DNA of 64,000 nt from Viola odorata. Its lineage: Eukaryota > Streptophyta > Magnoliopsida > Malpighiales > Violaceae. Below the pieces are notes generated by a model, which worked only from the letters and a program-made list of their open reading frames with translations, did not search any database and was not told the DNA's origin. The stretch spans positions 68,062,367 through 68,126,366 of the forward strand of contig OY829540.1 of NCBI GenBank assembly GCA_963691705.1. Direction: 5' to 3'. Positions 44,770 to 56,114 of the stretch are shown piece after piece (position 1 is the stretch's first letter; the number at the start of each line of letters is the position of its first letter). A program made the translations under genes and the position numbers.

Positions 44770-45274
44770 GATGAGAAGAAGCGTGACAAGTTGTAACAGA
44801 ATTACTTAGCTGGCAGACGGTTACAACAAGTTGTAAGGCAGTTAAGGGAGCTGAAGTCTGTTAAACTAGCTGTCAATTAGTTAGTTCAATTAGTAGTTAA
44901 TTAGCTGCGCTAGTTAGTTACTATAAGAAGGAGTCTTAGCAAAAGAGAAAGGCATTCAATATTATTGTAATCAAACTCGAATTGTATCCTGCTATTCCTT
45001 CAATGAAGAGGCAGTACAACCAGATTCAATGAATCTGGCATTTGTTTACAATTGCAATATTGAAGTTGTTACAAACGGTTATTCCTCCTCTAAACTCATC
45101 TTCCAGCTGCGTCCTCCTCTCCAACACTCAACCTTCATCCGCCATTGATAATCCAGCAAGTTCCTTGTATCAGCTTCATCATTCCTTAACAGATCAGCTC
45201 CTCTGATCTGCTCTTCTTCTTTTCTTCTTATTTTCTGGTGTTTCACGGCTTGGTACTTCTCCTAGCACGTGACA
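44744..45274 (+). repeat. 3' LTR of the Ty3/gypsy element
   Basis: Reads the same as the 5' LTR by eye over its full length. The pol stop codon lies inside it. Confidence 0.95.
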
Positions 45275-45443
45275 AATCCACCTTACAGATTTCACAATAT
45301 GCCGACTGAACAACCTTTGTTTTCCTCGGGTGCTTCTTCCAAGGGTTGTTTCCTTGAGGCTGATTTGTAACGCTAGTCCATAGAGTTGAGCCTATTTGTG
45401 CAACAGCCAACTGTTCAGTCCCGTTAGAAGGTAAAGTCATGCC

Positions 45444-47228
45444 CTGCACAAGTAATGAGATGTTAATTTCCAGTAAGGAAAACAAATGGAAGAGAGTCAA
45501 AGAAAGCCTGTAAACGGTAGAATAATAGTAGAAACCATGGACTTAAATTCAAATAAATTTTCGATGTGGAATACCACCAAGAAAGTGCTCAACATGTCTA
45601 CAGCTAAAAGAGGCATGAAAACGCGCTGATAACAATGTGACATGAATGACAACAGCAAACACCAACATCGACGACATGTAATGTCTAGGAACTTTAGCAT
45701 GACATCCCAAACACTAACTAAATCAAATAGCTTTCCACAAAAACGCAAATAAATAATTTTCACTAGTAGATTCTAACAAGTAGTTCATTTTTTCCTGTTG
45801 ACTAAGACAACTAGTCCATACTTCATGCTAGAAAGAGTAGTTCAGGCATGGGAAATTCTATTTAACAAGAGTACCCAACCATAGCTTTCTGTTAACCCTT
45901 GTACAGCTCAACTTTCACAGTTGGATTTTTGTTGCAGCATACTACTGATTTTCATTCGCAGAGCATGGTGAATCATAATACACAGCAAGATTTCTCCAAG
46001 GTCATGTTACAGCACTGTAAACGTATTGGAGCAAACAATAGGAGGCATGTACATTGCAACACAACACAGAGAAGTATAAAAGACAGATATTGGTGGAAGT
46101 TAAATAGGAAGTGATGGAAATGCAGTTCTTGGCATGGTGCACTAAATGTAAGTTCTTGTTAACAACATTATTCCAAAAATAAGCCATCAGAATAAAGGAA
46201 CAAAGTAGATTATTTGGACTGGTAACACCACAAAATGAGGGAATGCAGAATTTCACAATTCTAGCCAAACAATTTTTTGGACAGACGTTTACTTAGCGCA
46301 AAGCACAGCAGGATATGCCAGATTTCTAGTCTTTTGGTATCTAAGAAAATTAAAAAAATGCAAAGAATCTACAAAGAGAAAAGCACCAAGCAGTTGAAGG
46401 GGCACTTCATTGAACAGGACCACTTTAAATAGAACAAAGAGTGATAACACATGAAATAGTCACGACCCTAGTAACCTACAGGCTGCAGGGTCCCAAAACC
46501 TTTTATGTTAAGGATAGAACTCCATCAGAAGAATATAGTTGGGCGACTGAGGCAGAATACACAGATTTCTGCCAAATTTCGTCAAGTGATGTCAATATGG
46601 CTGCCAAAAGGTACCACTCCTCCATCTCTGTGTTCACCCCTAAAGCTAAAAGCTTGTAGCTGAATCATACAAATGGTCTAATTCAAGAGCGTAACAACAG
46701 AATAAGTGCTTCTACCATTATGTGCTTCTCACCATTTTCGACCAAACCAAACTTAGAAAGCTGTCGAAATCACAGCAGCGTCATTAAGCAAAGAACACAA
46801 CAGTTGGAACTGAGTCGGCATTCACATTTCACATGAACAGGTCACCCTATACATAAATTACCTTCCAACTCAACCTTAAGAAGCAACAACACTAAAACCC
46901 AAAAGTATCTACCCTAAATTCTCAGAGATGATCCTCACGAACTTTGCATAAGGGATACATTCTTATCTTCTAAAATTACTTTAAATGGTGTTATACACAT
47001 CCAGAAGGGGAAAAAGAAGCTTCCTTTTGCAGTTCTCAGAAACCAAGACACGACCTTTTCCTAATTTATCATAGATTCACAATACAATACCTGGATACCA
47101 CCAATTAAATGTCCCCATACGCACCAATCTTTATTCTCATCTTTATAATCCTCACCATAAAACTTCATCAACAATGAGAAACCTAAGAGAATCGAAGCAT
47201 AAACAGCAAAGGAAGATGAACCACTTAC
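45444..47228 (-). other. Intron 1 of the zinc finger gene, with an old PPR-flank relic
   Basis: Donor GTAAGT at 47228 and acceptor at 45444 fit a 1.8-kb intron. Positions about 46225-46440 resemble the 3' flank of the PPR genes (gggaatgcag, ggacagac, tttac, tagcgcaaagcac, tagtcttttggtat) with many changes. Confidence 0.6.
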
Positions 47229-47525
47229 AACAGCAGCAGAATAGGCAGCTGGGTCTGACCCATATTGTTCAACAGAAAACTTGGCAGCCCAATCCTGTAC
47301 AGTAGGATCAAAATAGCATCCATGGGGAAGTGGGTAGGATGAAGTGGCGGTCGTTTGGCTGCTTAGGTCAGTGTAAGCGTAGAATTGAGCAACAAAATTG
47401 GCGTCTTGGGGAAGAGGAGGATAGCAAGTGTATTGAGAAGATGAAGAAGAAGGAGGAGCTGATGCGGTGATAGGAATGGGGTTTGGTTTCGGATGCATAT
47501 CAGCGGACAAGGTGGTTTGTTCCAT

Positions 47526-48604
47526 GGGAATTGGAGAATTCCGTTTCCTGTGAGAGGAAGAGCGAGGGAATCTACGAGGTACTACTAGGAAAAAAGGAAG
47601 CGTTTGGTTTTAGTGTCTCAAAAACGTGATTCTAATTTCTGCGCTAAGATTCCCAAAAATCAAACATTTTCTTTTCACTCCTTCGCTTATCCAAAATTAA
47701 GAGAGAGATTCTAATAGTCGAGGGAAATTAATTTAATATTAAAATTACGACTTATACACTTTTTTTATTTAAATAAATGATAGTTTATTTTATTTATCAA
47801 AAATTATTTGTACAAAATGAGTTGCATTAAGTCTCTAAAGGCGGGATCTTCCACCAAGTTGATGAATCAACAGAGGATGTGATAATTAGGGAGGGAAGTT
47901 GGTCAGATTTTTAAAATGGCTGCTTCCCCCGAATTGAGGGCCGTTTTCCTTCCGTATATGTCAGAGAAGCAAGCATCGAAGGTCTTGACGTTGAGAGATG
48001 TCATTACGCAGGCTCGACAATGAGGGTGTGAAAGAATTATCGTTAAATCGGGCTGCTTGTTGAATATTCTGACTCTAACTACCGGAGACTTCACGCTAAA
48101 TTATATAGGTTTGGTGCTGGAGGTGGCAGCTAGGTTACCATCTACTTTTGCCAGTTGCTCGTTTGTGCGCACTAAATAAATCATGAATGTCTCAACTCAT
48201 GAGTTTGGTCAATTTGCTTTAATTTCCAGTTTAGGAAATGTTTGGGTAAGGAATGATCGAAGTGATCGCGCCTTTGTATTTACTGATTTGAATTAATCTA
48301 TTCAGTATTATTTATAAATAAATAAAAGACTAATATTTTGTATGAGAATTAAAATGCACCAAGAAAAAAATGGGGAATTTAACAAGGAAAAGGAAAGGAG
48401 AAGAGAGGAGGAGAGGAGAGGGAAAAAAGACGAGGTTAAATACTATTTTCATCAATGCATATGCACATGGAAAAGCATATTTGCATTACACTGAATATTT
48501 CAAACATGCAATCAAACATGAGAAACCACATGAGATCATAGCACAACAAATAAGCCATTCGTATCCAGTCTCCCATATCCCCTGCAGAGAGTTCGTTCAC
48601 AAAC
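47526..48604. other. Intergenic region upstream of the zinc finger gene
   Basis: It includes that gene's promoter and 5'UTR. A 35-codon plus-strand frame at 47916-48023 (MAASPELRAVFLPYM) looks protein-like but I do not recognise it. A purine-rich patch lies at about 48365-48430. Confidence 0.4.
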
Positions 48605-48752
48605 CTGCAGTCATAAAAACTAGCTGCCTCCACTTATCATGGTGCTCATAGAAACGTGCAATCAATCTCTGCAAAATGCTCTTCAAAGTTGTCTCCTCTC
48701 CGGATTCAGCCAATGAGAGCTCTCCTAAGAACTTCTTGATAGATGGAGTCCA
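48605..48752 (-). pseudogene. MSH6-like mismatch-repair exon fragment
   Basis: MSH6 partners MSH2 in DNA mismatch recognition. The frame reads WTPSIKKFLGELSLAESGEE, then LQRLIARFYEHHDKWRQLV, matching the connector/clamp region just before the ATPase domain of plant MSH6. It ends at a GT-like site. No other convincing MSH6 exon is next to it, so it is a small relic. Confidence 0.7.
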
Positions 48753-49669
48753 ATACCTTTAAAAGCCCTGCATGCTCTCCACAGAGTTTCAAAATAAATA
48801 TCTCAAGGATGAAAGAAATTTCTGGAATAACCTTCAGTTAGTTTTGCCAAGGCAAATTTAAGCTTTCAGCCACAATGCATGTCCAAAAATCTATCTCAAG
48901 ACCTGGAAAGAAACTGATCTAAAACGTAGCCTCAAAATTTTCTTAGCCTCGCAGCATCTTCCGTTAGCTTGAGATTATTGAAATAAAATTACCTATTGGA
49001 AATGAAGAAGAGGAAGCGTTTATTTAATATGAAAAGGGAATAAACAAGAGGAAGCATTTGTTCGATATGGAAAGAAAACCAAGTAAAGAAAGTTTTGTAA
49101 TAAAAAAACGTGAAAATTTAACAAGGATAATAATGGAATAATTTTTTATTTCTTTTTAATTCTTTCATTTTCCTCCCATTTGTGAAGGAAATATTTTGAG
49201 TCCGAAAGGAAATTTTTACAATTTATTTCCTCCTTATTCCATTGCATTTCCTTTGATTCCCTTACACTTTTTTTCCCGTAACTTTCCCTTACACTTTTTT
49301 TCCCCGTACCTTTCCTTTTCTTTTCATCCTAATCCTTGTAATGGTTAGGCACGCATTGCTCCTCCAATTTCAAGTCAGAGTTTATCTTATTTTGCATTTC
49401 CATTTAGTCCGATATGAATCAAATTGTTTGGATTAGCGATGATTCACCATTCTTCTAAACACAAGCTTGCCAATCAAAACTGACTGTGAGGAACCAGAAC
49501 TACTTACTATTAGAAGAAAAAGAACCCATCAAAACTGATGTAAGAAGCTTGTTATGCATTAAAACTAAAAATATTTTGAAACTCAAACCCTAGGAATTTC
49601 CACCAACGCTAATAGTATTATGAGACAGAAATAGCAAACTTGGATTCTTCTGTAGGTATAAAGAACAAA
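48753..49669. other. Intergenic region between the MSH6 and UGD relics
   Basis: AT-rich, with a local repeat (gaagaggaagcgtttattt and caagaggaagcatttgtt near 49005 and 49047; ttacactttttttcccgta twice near 49263-49310). No gene is seen. Confidence 0.45.
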
Positions 49670-50108
49670 GAATAACAATGGTTAAAAGAAAAGATTATAA
49701 AGAATCAAATTCACCACTCTAACCCGTAATTGGTTGATTTGCTACGCAACCAAAGTTAATCAGCATCATTTCTAAGCAACATCAAGCCCTTGAGCAAAGA
49801 GATGCAGTGGCTTACTGATTTGACGAAACATAACCAGATATCCTCAGCTGATGTCCAGTCATCCATAAGTCTCCTACCAATCAAAACATAACCAGATATC
49901 CTCGAGCTGCCAAGGGTCTTGAACTCATCGCACGCTGCTGCCTTACAGGCAGCACCGATAAGCTCACTTGCGTATTGTTGATAGGAGGCTCTTTGAATGG
50001 AGATGGAAGGGAATAATCCCCAGTTAAACTTGTTCATTGTTAGATTCCTCTGAATCTGGTCTTTGGTGGCCACTAAGTCACAGGCTCCAGTGCCCTTCTT
50101 GAAAGCAT
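49670..50108 (-). pseudogene. UDP-glucose 6-dehydrogenase 3' fragment
   Basis: The minus strand reads AFKKGTGACDL, then KDQIQRNLTMNKFNW, DEFKTL and RLMDDW. These match the C-terminal region of the intact UGD gene at 58655-60097, with an internal deletion of about 25 codons and later frame changes. Similarity continues past the stop into 3'UTR-like sequence, so DNA beyond the coding region was copied. Its left junction lies in the SANT protein gene. Confidence 0.85.
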
Positions 50109-51658
50109 ACATTAAAAGGCCTGCCTACCTCCTCTTCTTCTGCTGTTCCAGCTTCACAAGTTTGCCACTCATCATCATCACTGTCAATATTTAGAGGGTC
50201 AGACCTGTTCTGCTTGGCACGTTTCCGAAGCTTGAAGACATTAAAATAATAGCTAACAAGCTCCTTTTTTGTTCTGGAAGGAAATGCAAATGACAGATGT
50301 TCCCAAAAGTTCTTGCCCAAAGAAAAAGGATTGGATAAGATAACCTCGTGGAAAGTCTGCTCTTCTTCTTCACTCCATTTCTTTGCAACCTCCTCTCCCA
50401 TATCGCAAAAACCCAGCTCCTGAAATACCTTCTCCCCGAGCTTCTCCCTGAGTCTCTGCCTAGCTTCAGTTATATGTTCCCTCACGCATCTAAAGGAACC
50501 CTTATCATCGCAACTACAATTACCACTGGTGCCTTCAGAACAGTAGGTTGCAGATGCACCTAATTCAGGCATCTGAACAACACAAGTGCCCATCAGGTTC
50601 CTCTCATGTTCCTCGTCAACTATGACACCAAGGGTAGACGATTGTGCAGGTCCAACTTCAGTATCAGACTTGTCTAGTTCATCCACAGAGGTGCCTGAAC
50701 CATTTTGGCTCCACTCTGGAACATAAGCTTGATGCTCCGGTCCAATCAAAACTGACTTTTGAAGAGGGTAATCAATAGATGAGATAATTTGATCTGGCTG
50801 AAGTAAAGGCCTTGGTGAGTTTACATGGCCAAAATATTCAGGGAAAAAAGATATATTATCTGATTCAAGAATTCCACTATTGATCCACAAAAAATGTGGA
50901 AAACAGATAGTACCGCCACTTCCAAAGTCCTTGTCAGCCCCAATTGAAATTTCCGACATCGAATCACTTGCTGACTTTTCTACATTGTGACACCTGCAGT
51001 GAGTGCCCTCTCCTTCACCCTCTTCATATTAAAAACAAGTCAGCTATGTAAACTAGATACGCAATGTTAATAGGATACAGTGCGGCTGGAGACTCTGTGA
51101 ATAACTGGTGAAACAAATCGAGGAAATAAACAAACACAAACTACACAATCTGTTACATCTAAAATCCTGAAGTCATAAATCCATCAGGTCACAAGTATCA
51201 GAATGTATAGAGACTGGTCCAGAATGAAGTTTCTTCCAAAACTCATCAAACCATTTGACAAAGTTGACACCAACTATCCTATAAATAAACAGTTAGGAAA
51301 GTATTTTGGCAAAGTCCAAATACATCAACCACAGAACTGAAATTTTATCTGAAGATTCTTTCTGCTCATATGTAGTAGACAAAGCTAAAGCATTTGAGTT
51401 AAAGAAAGAAAAATGAATTGGATAACAATCTGCACGTTATGGACAAATCCACAAGACAGCTTAAATGTGCACCTTCCTTAATGATAGGATCAACTTACTC
51501 AAATCAAACTATCAACATTCATTACCTGAAGTCAGGCGCTTTTGGTGAGGGTCACTAGGAACAACTGGATCAAGGTTATCAATGTGCTCAAATTGTCTAG
51601 GGTGCTTACAAACAACCTCATAAGAATCATCGTCAATGAAAGGCCTCTTGTGAATCAT
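50078..51658 (-). CDS. SANT/ELM2-type plant nuclear protein with a replaced C-terminus
   Basis: Likely a chromatin or transcription-associated protein; the plant family is poorly characterised. Exon 1 is 51658..51526 (MIHKRPFIDDDSYEVVCKHP) and ends in phase 1. Exon 2 is 51021..50078, beginning EGEGEGTHCRCHN, for 358 residues in total. The C-terminal part has an ELM2-like stretch (REHITEARQRLREKLGEKVF) and a SANT fold (WSEEEEQTFHEVILSNPFSL to RTKKELVSYYFNVFKLRKR), then an acidic IDSDDDEW. The last about 12 codons come from the inserted UGD fragment, so the natural C-terminus is lost. Further 5'UTR exons probably extend toward 52900 (donor GTACGG near 52780). Confidence 0.78.
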
Positions 51659-54600
51659 GTTCTTCTATAATTTAGATTTTAACTTTACCTGCAAAGAGTT
51701 AGTTGTAAACGTGAGTGAACTGAATAAAAAATCAGCACAAGAACAAGAGGTTGCAAGAGAATGACAAAAAAATAAAAATTGGGTTTGAATAAAGTGTGGC
51801 AAAACATATGATCACTCCACAGTATAGATTCGTTTGAACTTATTTTACACACATTCATCCTTGAGAAACTGGAGAGTTTTGGATTGAGAGGAGTAACGAA
51901 GAGCAAACTAAAGAATTATAATAGCTAGGGAACTAAAGGGTGAGTTCAGTGATTCCCCAATCGAAGCTTTTAAGCTGAAAGCATCAATGTGAAAGATGGA
52001 CATCGACTGAAATGGAAAGGAATCAGGTAGGAACCACCATGGCATTCTGAGATACTGTAGACAGATATCGAAAGTATCTTGTCCTGGGGTAACAGAAGTT
52101 TGATGAGGGATAACTTTGGGTGTGCAGAGGGAAGTCAGTCAGGTTTTAAACTTCCTTAATTGCCAAATATATAACTCCAATGATGTCATATCAGTGTCGG
52201 TCCCTCATTATAAACTCACAAACACAAACTTTCAACTATTCATCCATACCATTCTGGAGATGAAAAGCAAAAGAAAACAAAAGCAAGGCAAAATGCTTGC
52301 ATGAGAATGACAAGAACACAATCCGTATTTAAACATTTCTTAACAAATATTCGATTCTTTGACTGAAACAAAGAACAGAGCTTTATTCGTAATAATAATA
52401 ATAAACATGAAATCAGTCATCTTTTCCAGTAATTTTGACTTACCGTTCTGAGATTGACAATTCAGTTATAAAAGAAGTACCCAATTGCAGCAACAACATG
52501 AGCTAGGACATCAAAGATTCAAATTTTAAATAAATAAAAAAAGAGAAAGGGAAACAAAAACCACAGATCAAGAGGACAGATGGGTCATTCAGAGATCTTC
52601 AGAGAGACCCGTGTCCAGATTTCACTTCGTGAAATAAAATGAAAAATAAAAATAACAATAAAAACCGCTAATTGGGTTCTATTCCCATCACATATCAACA
52701 ACAAAAAAAGGTGAAAAAGCGTTGACAGATCTGAAATAAATATGAAATCAGGAAAGGGATTGGGGTTGGAATCCGTACCTTCACCGCTATTATTTCGATA
52801 TATTTTGAATTTTGCTTCTTTTTTTCAATAATTTTTTTTTTCGTGAATGACCGATAAGATGAAGGCGGTGGGGACGGAGGAGAAAGGATCGCCGCTGGTT
52901 TTACTCCGTCAGAGAAGGTGGGCGGAAGGGGAAAGAAACGGTTGTTGCAACCATTTTTTTGAGCCAGAAAGTAATGCTGATGGTGCTGATGACGTGGCAA
53001 TCACTCCATCTGAAGCCACGTGTCTTTTGCCCGCTGTTGTTAGTTCTGTCAAATGGGAATAAGACAACGTTTGTAAATTGTAAAATCACTAATCAGGATA
53101 TCAACGAGAAATTGTAGTAACCACCACCACAAAAATTCCCCTTTACCTTAATTACTATCATTTCTTTTAATTTTCTTCCAATGGCCAATCAAACTAATCT
53201 TTTTTTTAAATGTAGTAATCTTCACTCTTTTTTTCCCAAGTCGAACTAACTTATTGGTTTATTTCGAGTGGTAACGTTTTTAGTTAACTTATAAGAAAAT
53301 CTTCATTAAAATTTAGACTCGAATTTTAGATACAAAGCAAATCATGTTTGAGAATTGTCCTCTTTTAAAATATAACCGTGCTCAAATACAGGGAAGCTAT
53401 TCATTTTTGAAACCGACGGTTCTCAAACCGGAGTATTGAGAGGACAACCGTGGAAACGAGAATAAACCAATCATTTCTAAGTTTGCTTTATTCAGCAAAA
53501 GTGAAACTAGTTTAGTACTCCAACCGGCAATTTTTTACAGCCCAATTCAGTCCGTACGGCCCACCTTAAGATTGTGTAATCTGGCAACTTTGGTAGCTGA
53601 GGGGACCTTGTGTTTGCCTGCATAGAGTTACTGGCAATTCCTGCATATGAATTCTTCCACCATTCAAGCATTGAATTTTTACGCGCACGGGCATGCCCAC
53701 AGTAACTAAAACCAGATTCATCATCTTTCCATAATCCTCTAGGAAATGCAAATCATTGATATTGCACAAATTAAAACCTATGCTTCTTGTATCTGCATAA
53801 AAAAACATCAGTCCCAAGGGTACTGTCTTGTTTTGCATACCTAGAAGTGAATGCTTCTTCACTACATTTAAGTCATTGAGCTCAAAGATGCGTGAAAGCA
53901 ACCTTTAGCCTAACATCAGCTTTTCACCACACCAAAATGTTCAACTTCAAGGGCGAGCGAGGTCTTTAGGATTCGAGCAATCAAACAGTAGCTAATTAGC
54001 AGCAACTTGAAAGTATGCAGTCAGAATTAACTACAATTTAATTTCTATACTTTAAAACTTCGCAGCATTTTGAGGTGATTTAGGAATTCTTTGCCTTTAA
54101 GGTCAAGTAAAAGGCTCCTTTTGCATAGGTGTGGTCCTAGCATAAGAGGATTGTTTGTTAAGATGCAAAGAGAGATTTTGACAGAGAGGTCAGTAACTCA
54201 ATAAGAAAAGTCATGTGAAGATTACTTCACATTACAAACTAAGAATCTGCAAAGCTAGAAATGGTTAAATGAAATCACAAATTGTGTAGCTGACTGGCAA
54301 ATCAAATCAACGCCGCTGACAAGATGCGGTATTTTAATTATCAATTTATTGTCTATCACCAATCTTCAAATCTTCGGACTGGCCAAACTATGGAGAAACG
54401 ATGTTCAACAGGAAAATTATACTTCCCAGAATTGCATTATGTTTAGTACAGTTGTCCAAAAGAATGAATAGCCAAATGGAGATCTCAACCTACCACAACC
54501 ATTATGTTTCTGTTCATCTCTTCCTATCAGCATATTATGAAAATTACAAAGCAAAAGGAATCAACCAAGTCTTGATACAATATCGAAATTCCAAAGGAAA

Positions 54601-54812
54601 GTGTATCGATGAACCTTTCACTTCCCCAAAAAATGAAGTGTATGTCATGTTTCAAGAATGAGACGATAAGCCAGATCAGTGTGAAATCTAAGCTAGAGCA
54701 GTAAAATTCTACCTCTGTATGTACTACTTCTTCTTGAATCAGTGATGAAAGCAACTATCTTGTCTCTGCAAATTTAAAATTCTTGTCAAGCCAGGTACAG
54801 CATTACTTCTCT
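51659..54812. other. 5' region of the SANT gene and intergenic DNA up to ZAT
   Basis: 5'UTR, introns and promoter of the SANT gene probably reach about 53000. A 111-codon minus-strand frame at 53566-53901 (MLSRIFELNDLNVV) matches nothing I recognise. The right end holds the ZAT 3'UTR. No other gene is supported. Confidence 0.4.
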
Positions 54813-56114
54813 TCAGTGAGCAATCAGCCCCAGCAGTGGCTCATGCTTGCTGCCACTTCCACCCCACCATGATTTCAACTCGAAATCCTGATCAGTTTCT
54901 TCCGCATCAATCATGTAAGGAAGATTAATATTGAAATCTTTACAGTTATCCTGAATCTCCAAAGGCTCTTCTTCATCTACTTTACCTAAGTGAGCCCTCT
55001 TATGACCTCCAAGAGCTTGGCCTGAAAGGAAAACTTTGAAACATATTCCACATCTGTGCTCCTTTGACCCATTAACATTCTCAGTTACTCCACTCAGTTC
55101 ATGCTCCTCTGAATCTTGAATACAATTGAGCTTAAGAAACTTTTCCGCAGCCTCATTTTTAGATGAAAATTCAATCTGCTCATCCATTGGGAAACTGTCG
55201 GTCTTGAAGCCCTCACACCTCTTTGTTGCTCTATGTGATGTTTGATGACCCCCAAGTGACTGATGAGTGAGGAATGTCTTATTGCAGATCCTGCACTGGA
55301 ATCCCCCTCTTGATTCTTTCTCCAATTCAGGTATCATTGGATAGATACCTTTATCACAATGCTCACTTGACTCTTCAGAATCAGAAGCACATGAATCAAA
55401 CTTCTCCATTCTTGCAAATTTCTTGATCTTGACAGCATCTTCATCATCAGAAACACCGGCACCCTCACTTATTACATTTCTTTTACTAGAATTGAACCCA
55501 CCAAACTGGCCCTTAGACATCATTATCAAACACATAGCGACATCCTCAACTTCTTGCTCAATTTCAAAACCAGATACAGATACAGATTCATTTAAGCTAG
55601 AAAATGAAGAATCAGGGGTACTAATTTTGTACCTGAGTCTACTCGATCTCTTTCTTCCCACAAGAGACACAATCTCAGTATCGGAATCTGATAAGCTCAT
55701 TGCACCAAGATTATCAGGTTTTGAACTACCCTTAACCTCCTTATAGTGTAGTCTCATGTGATTACTGAGAGACTTTGGTGACCAGAACTGTCTGCCACAT
55801 TGTTTGCAGTGAATCCGTTTCCTTTCTTGAGGTGGATGAAGCCTCATGTGACCATAAAGTGATTTCAGTGACCCAAAATCTTTGTCACACACTTCACATT
55901 TCACACTTTCTTGAGCAGATCTGAAAGATTTCCTGGGGTTTTCTCTTAGGCCATAACCTTGAAAACCCTTGTTGCTGCTTTCAACCATAGCCTCTCCTTT
56001 AACAGATGTAGCAGTACTTCCATGACTCCTCATGTGACCACCCAGAATCTTCCCATTGGAGAAACTCTTGTTGCAAAACTTGCACACTCGCCTCTTTTCC
56101 TGATCTTGATCCAT
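54813..56114 (-). CDS. ZAT-type C2H2 zinc finger transcription factor, five fingers
   Basis: ZAT proteins are nuclear DNA-binding regulators, mostly repressors in stress responses. The single-exon gene encodes 433 residues from the ATG at 56114. Fingers lie at residues 11-31, 73-93, 103-123, 274-294 and 355-375. Fingers 1, 4 and 5 have the plant ALGGH-type core as ILGGH, SLGGH and ALGGH. Fingers 2 and 3 are variant (SLYGH, SLSNH). A conserved hydrophobic box (EDVAMCLIMMS, 190-200) and an EAR-like DFNINLP (393-399) are present, the latter suggesting repression. Closest in layout to the ZAT1/ZAT4/ZAT9 group, with more fingers than usual. Confidence 0.93.
   Translation of the reverse strand: MDQDQEKRRVCKFCNKSFSNGKILGGHMRSHGSTATSVKGEAMVESSNKGFQGYGLRENPRKSFRSAQESVKCEVCDKDFGSLKSLYGHMRLHPPQERKRIHCKQCGRQFWSPKSLSNHMRLHYKEVKGSSKPDNLGAMSLSDSDTEIVSLVGRKRSSRLRYKISTPDSSFSSLNESVSVSGFEIEQEVEDVAMCLIMMSKGQFGGFNSSKRNVISEGAGVSDDEDAVKIKKFARMEKFDSCASDSEESSEHCDKGIYPMIPELEKESRGGFQCRICNKTFLTHQSLGGHQTSHRATKRCEGFKTDSFPMDEQIEFSSKNEAAEKFLKLNCIQDSEEHELSGVTENVNGSKEHRCGICFKVFLSGQALGGHKRAHLGKVDEEEPLEIQDNCKDFNINLPYMIDAEETDQDFELKSWWGGSGSKHEPLLGLIAH

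Larger units (their letters stand above)
39753..45274 (+). mobile_element. Recent Ty3/gypsy LTR retrotransposon of composite structure
   Basis: The LTRs (39753-40283 and 44744-45274) are 531 bases each; I saw no difference between them. The target duplication AATCC is exact (39748-39752 and 45275-45279). A primer-site-like TTGGTAGCGGGGCTC follows the 5' LTR and a polypurine stretch (cgaagggg) precedes the 3' LTR. In order: truncated gag ORF, a short pol-tail-like stretch, an internal LTR-like sequence at 41401, and an intact RT-RNase H-integrase ORF. No protease is found. It sits in a zinc finger gene. Confidence 0.95.
39357..47525 (-). pseudogene. Two-finger C2H2 (U1-type) zinc finger gene split by an LTR retrotransposon
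   Basis: Exon 1 is 47525..47229 (MEQTTLSADMHPKPNP, Pro/Ser-rich, DPTVQDWAAKF). Exon 2 starts at 45443 and reaches the first finger, YCEICKVD, at 45275, where the retrotransposon begins. The gene resumes at 39747 with CNSKDVLDQHKFGKKHKKNL, completing that finger across the 5-base target duplication. A second finger, CAICNVMCNSETVFTYHLAGQ, lies at 39539..39357, but in another frame: a frameshift or unrecognised intron separates them near 39640-39660. The widely spaced CxxC...HxxxxxH fingers suit dsRNA-binding or U1-type proteins. The insertion must abolish the normal product. Confidence 0.82.

Noticed and set aside
47916..48023. 35-codon protein-like frame MAASPELRAVFLPYM
   Set aside because: Too short and unrecognised; could be an exon relic but I cannot support it.
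52847..53062. 71-codon plus-strand frame opposite the SANT gene leader
   Set aside because: Lies in the probable 5'UTR of the minus-strand gene and shows no family features.
53566..53901. 111-codon minus-strand frame
   Set aside because: No recognised domain, no splice context, no paralog in the window; kept only as a note in the intergenic entry.
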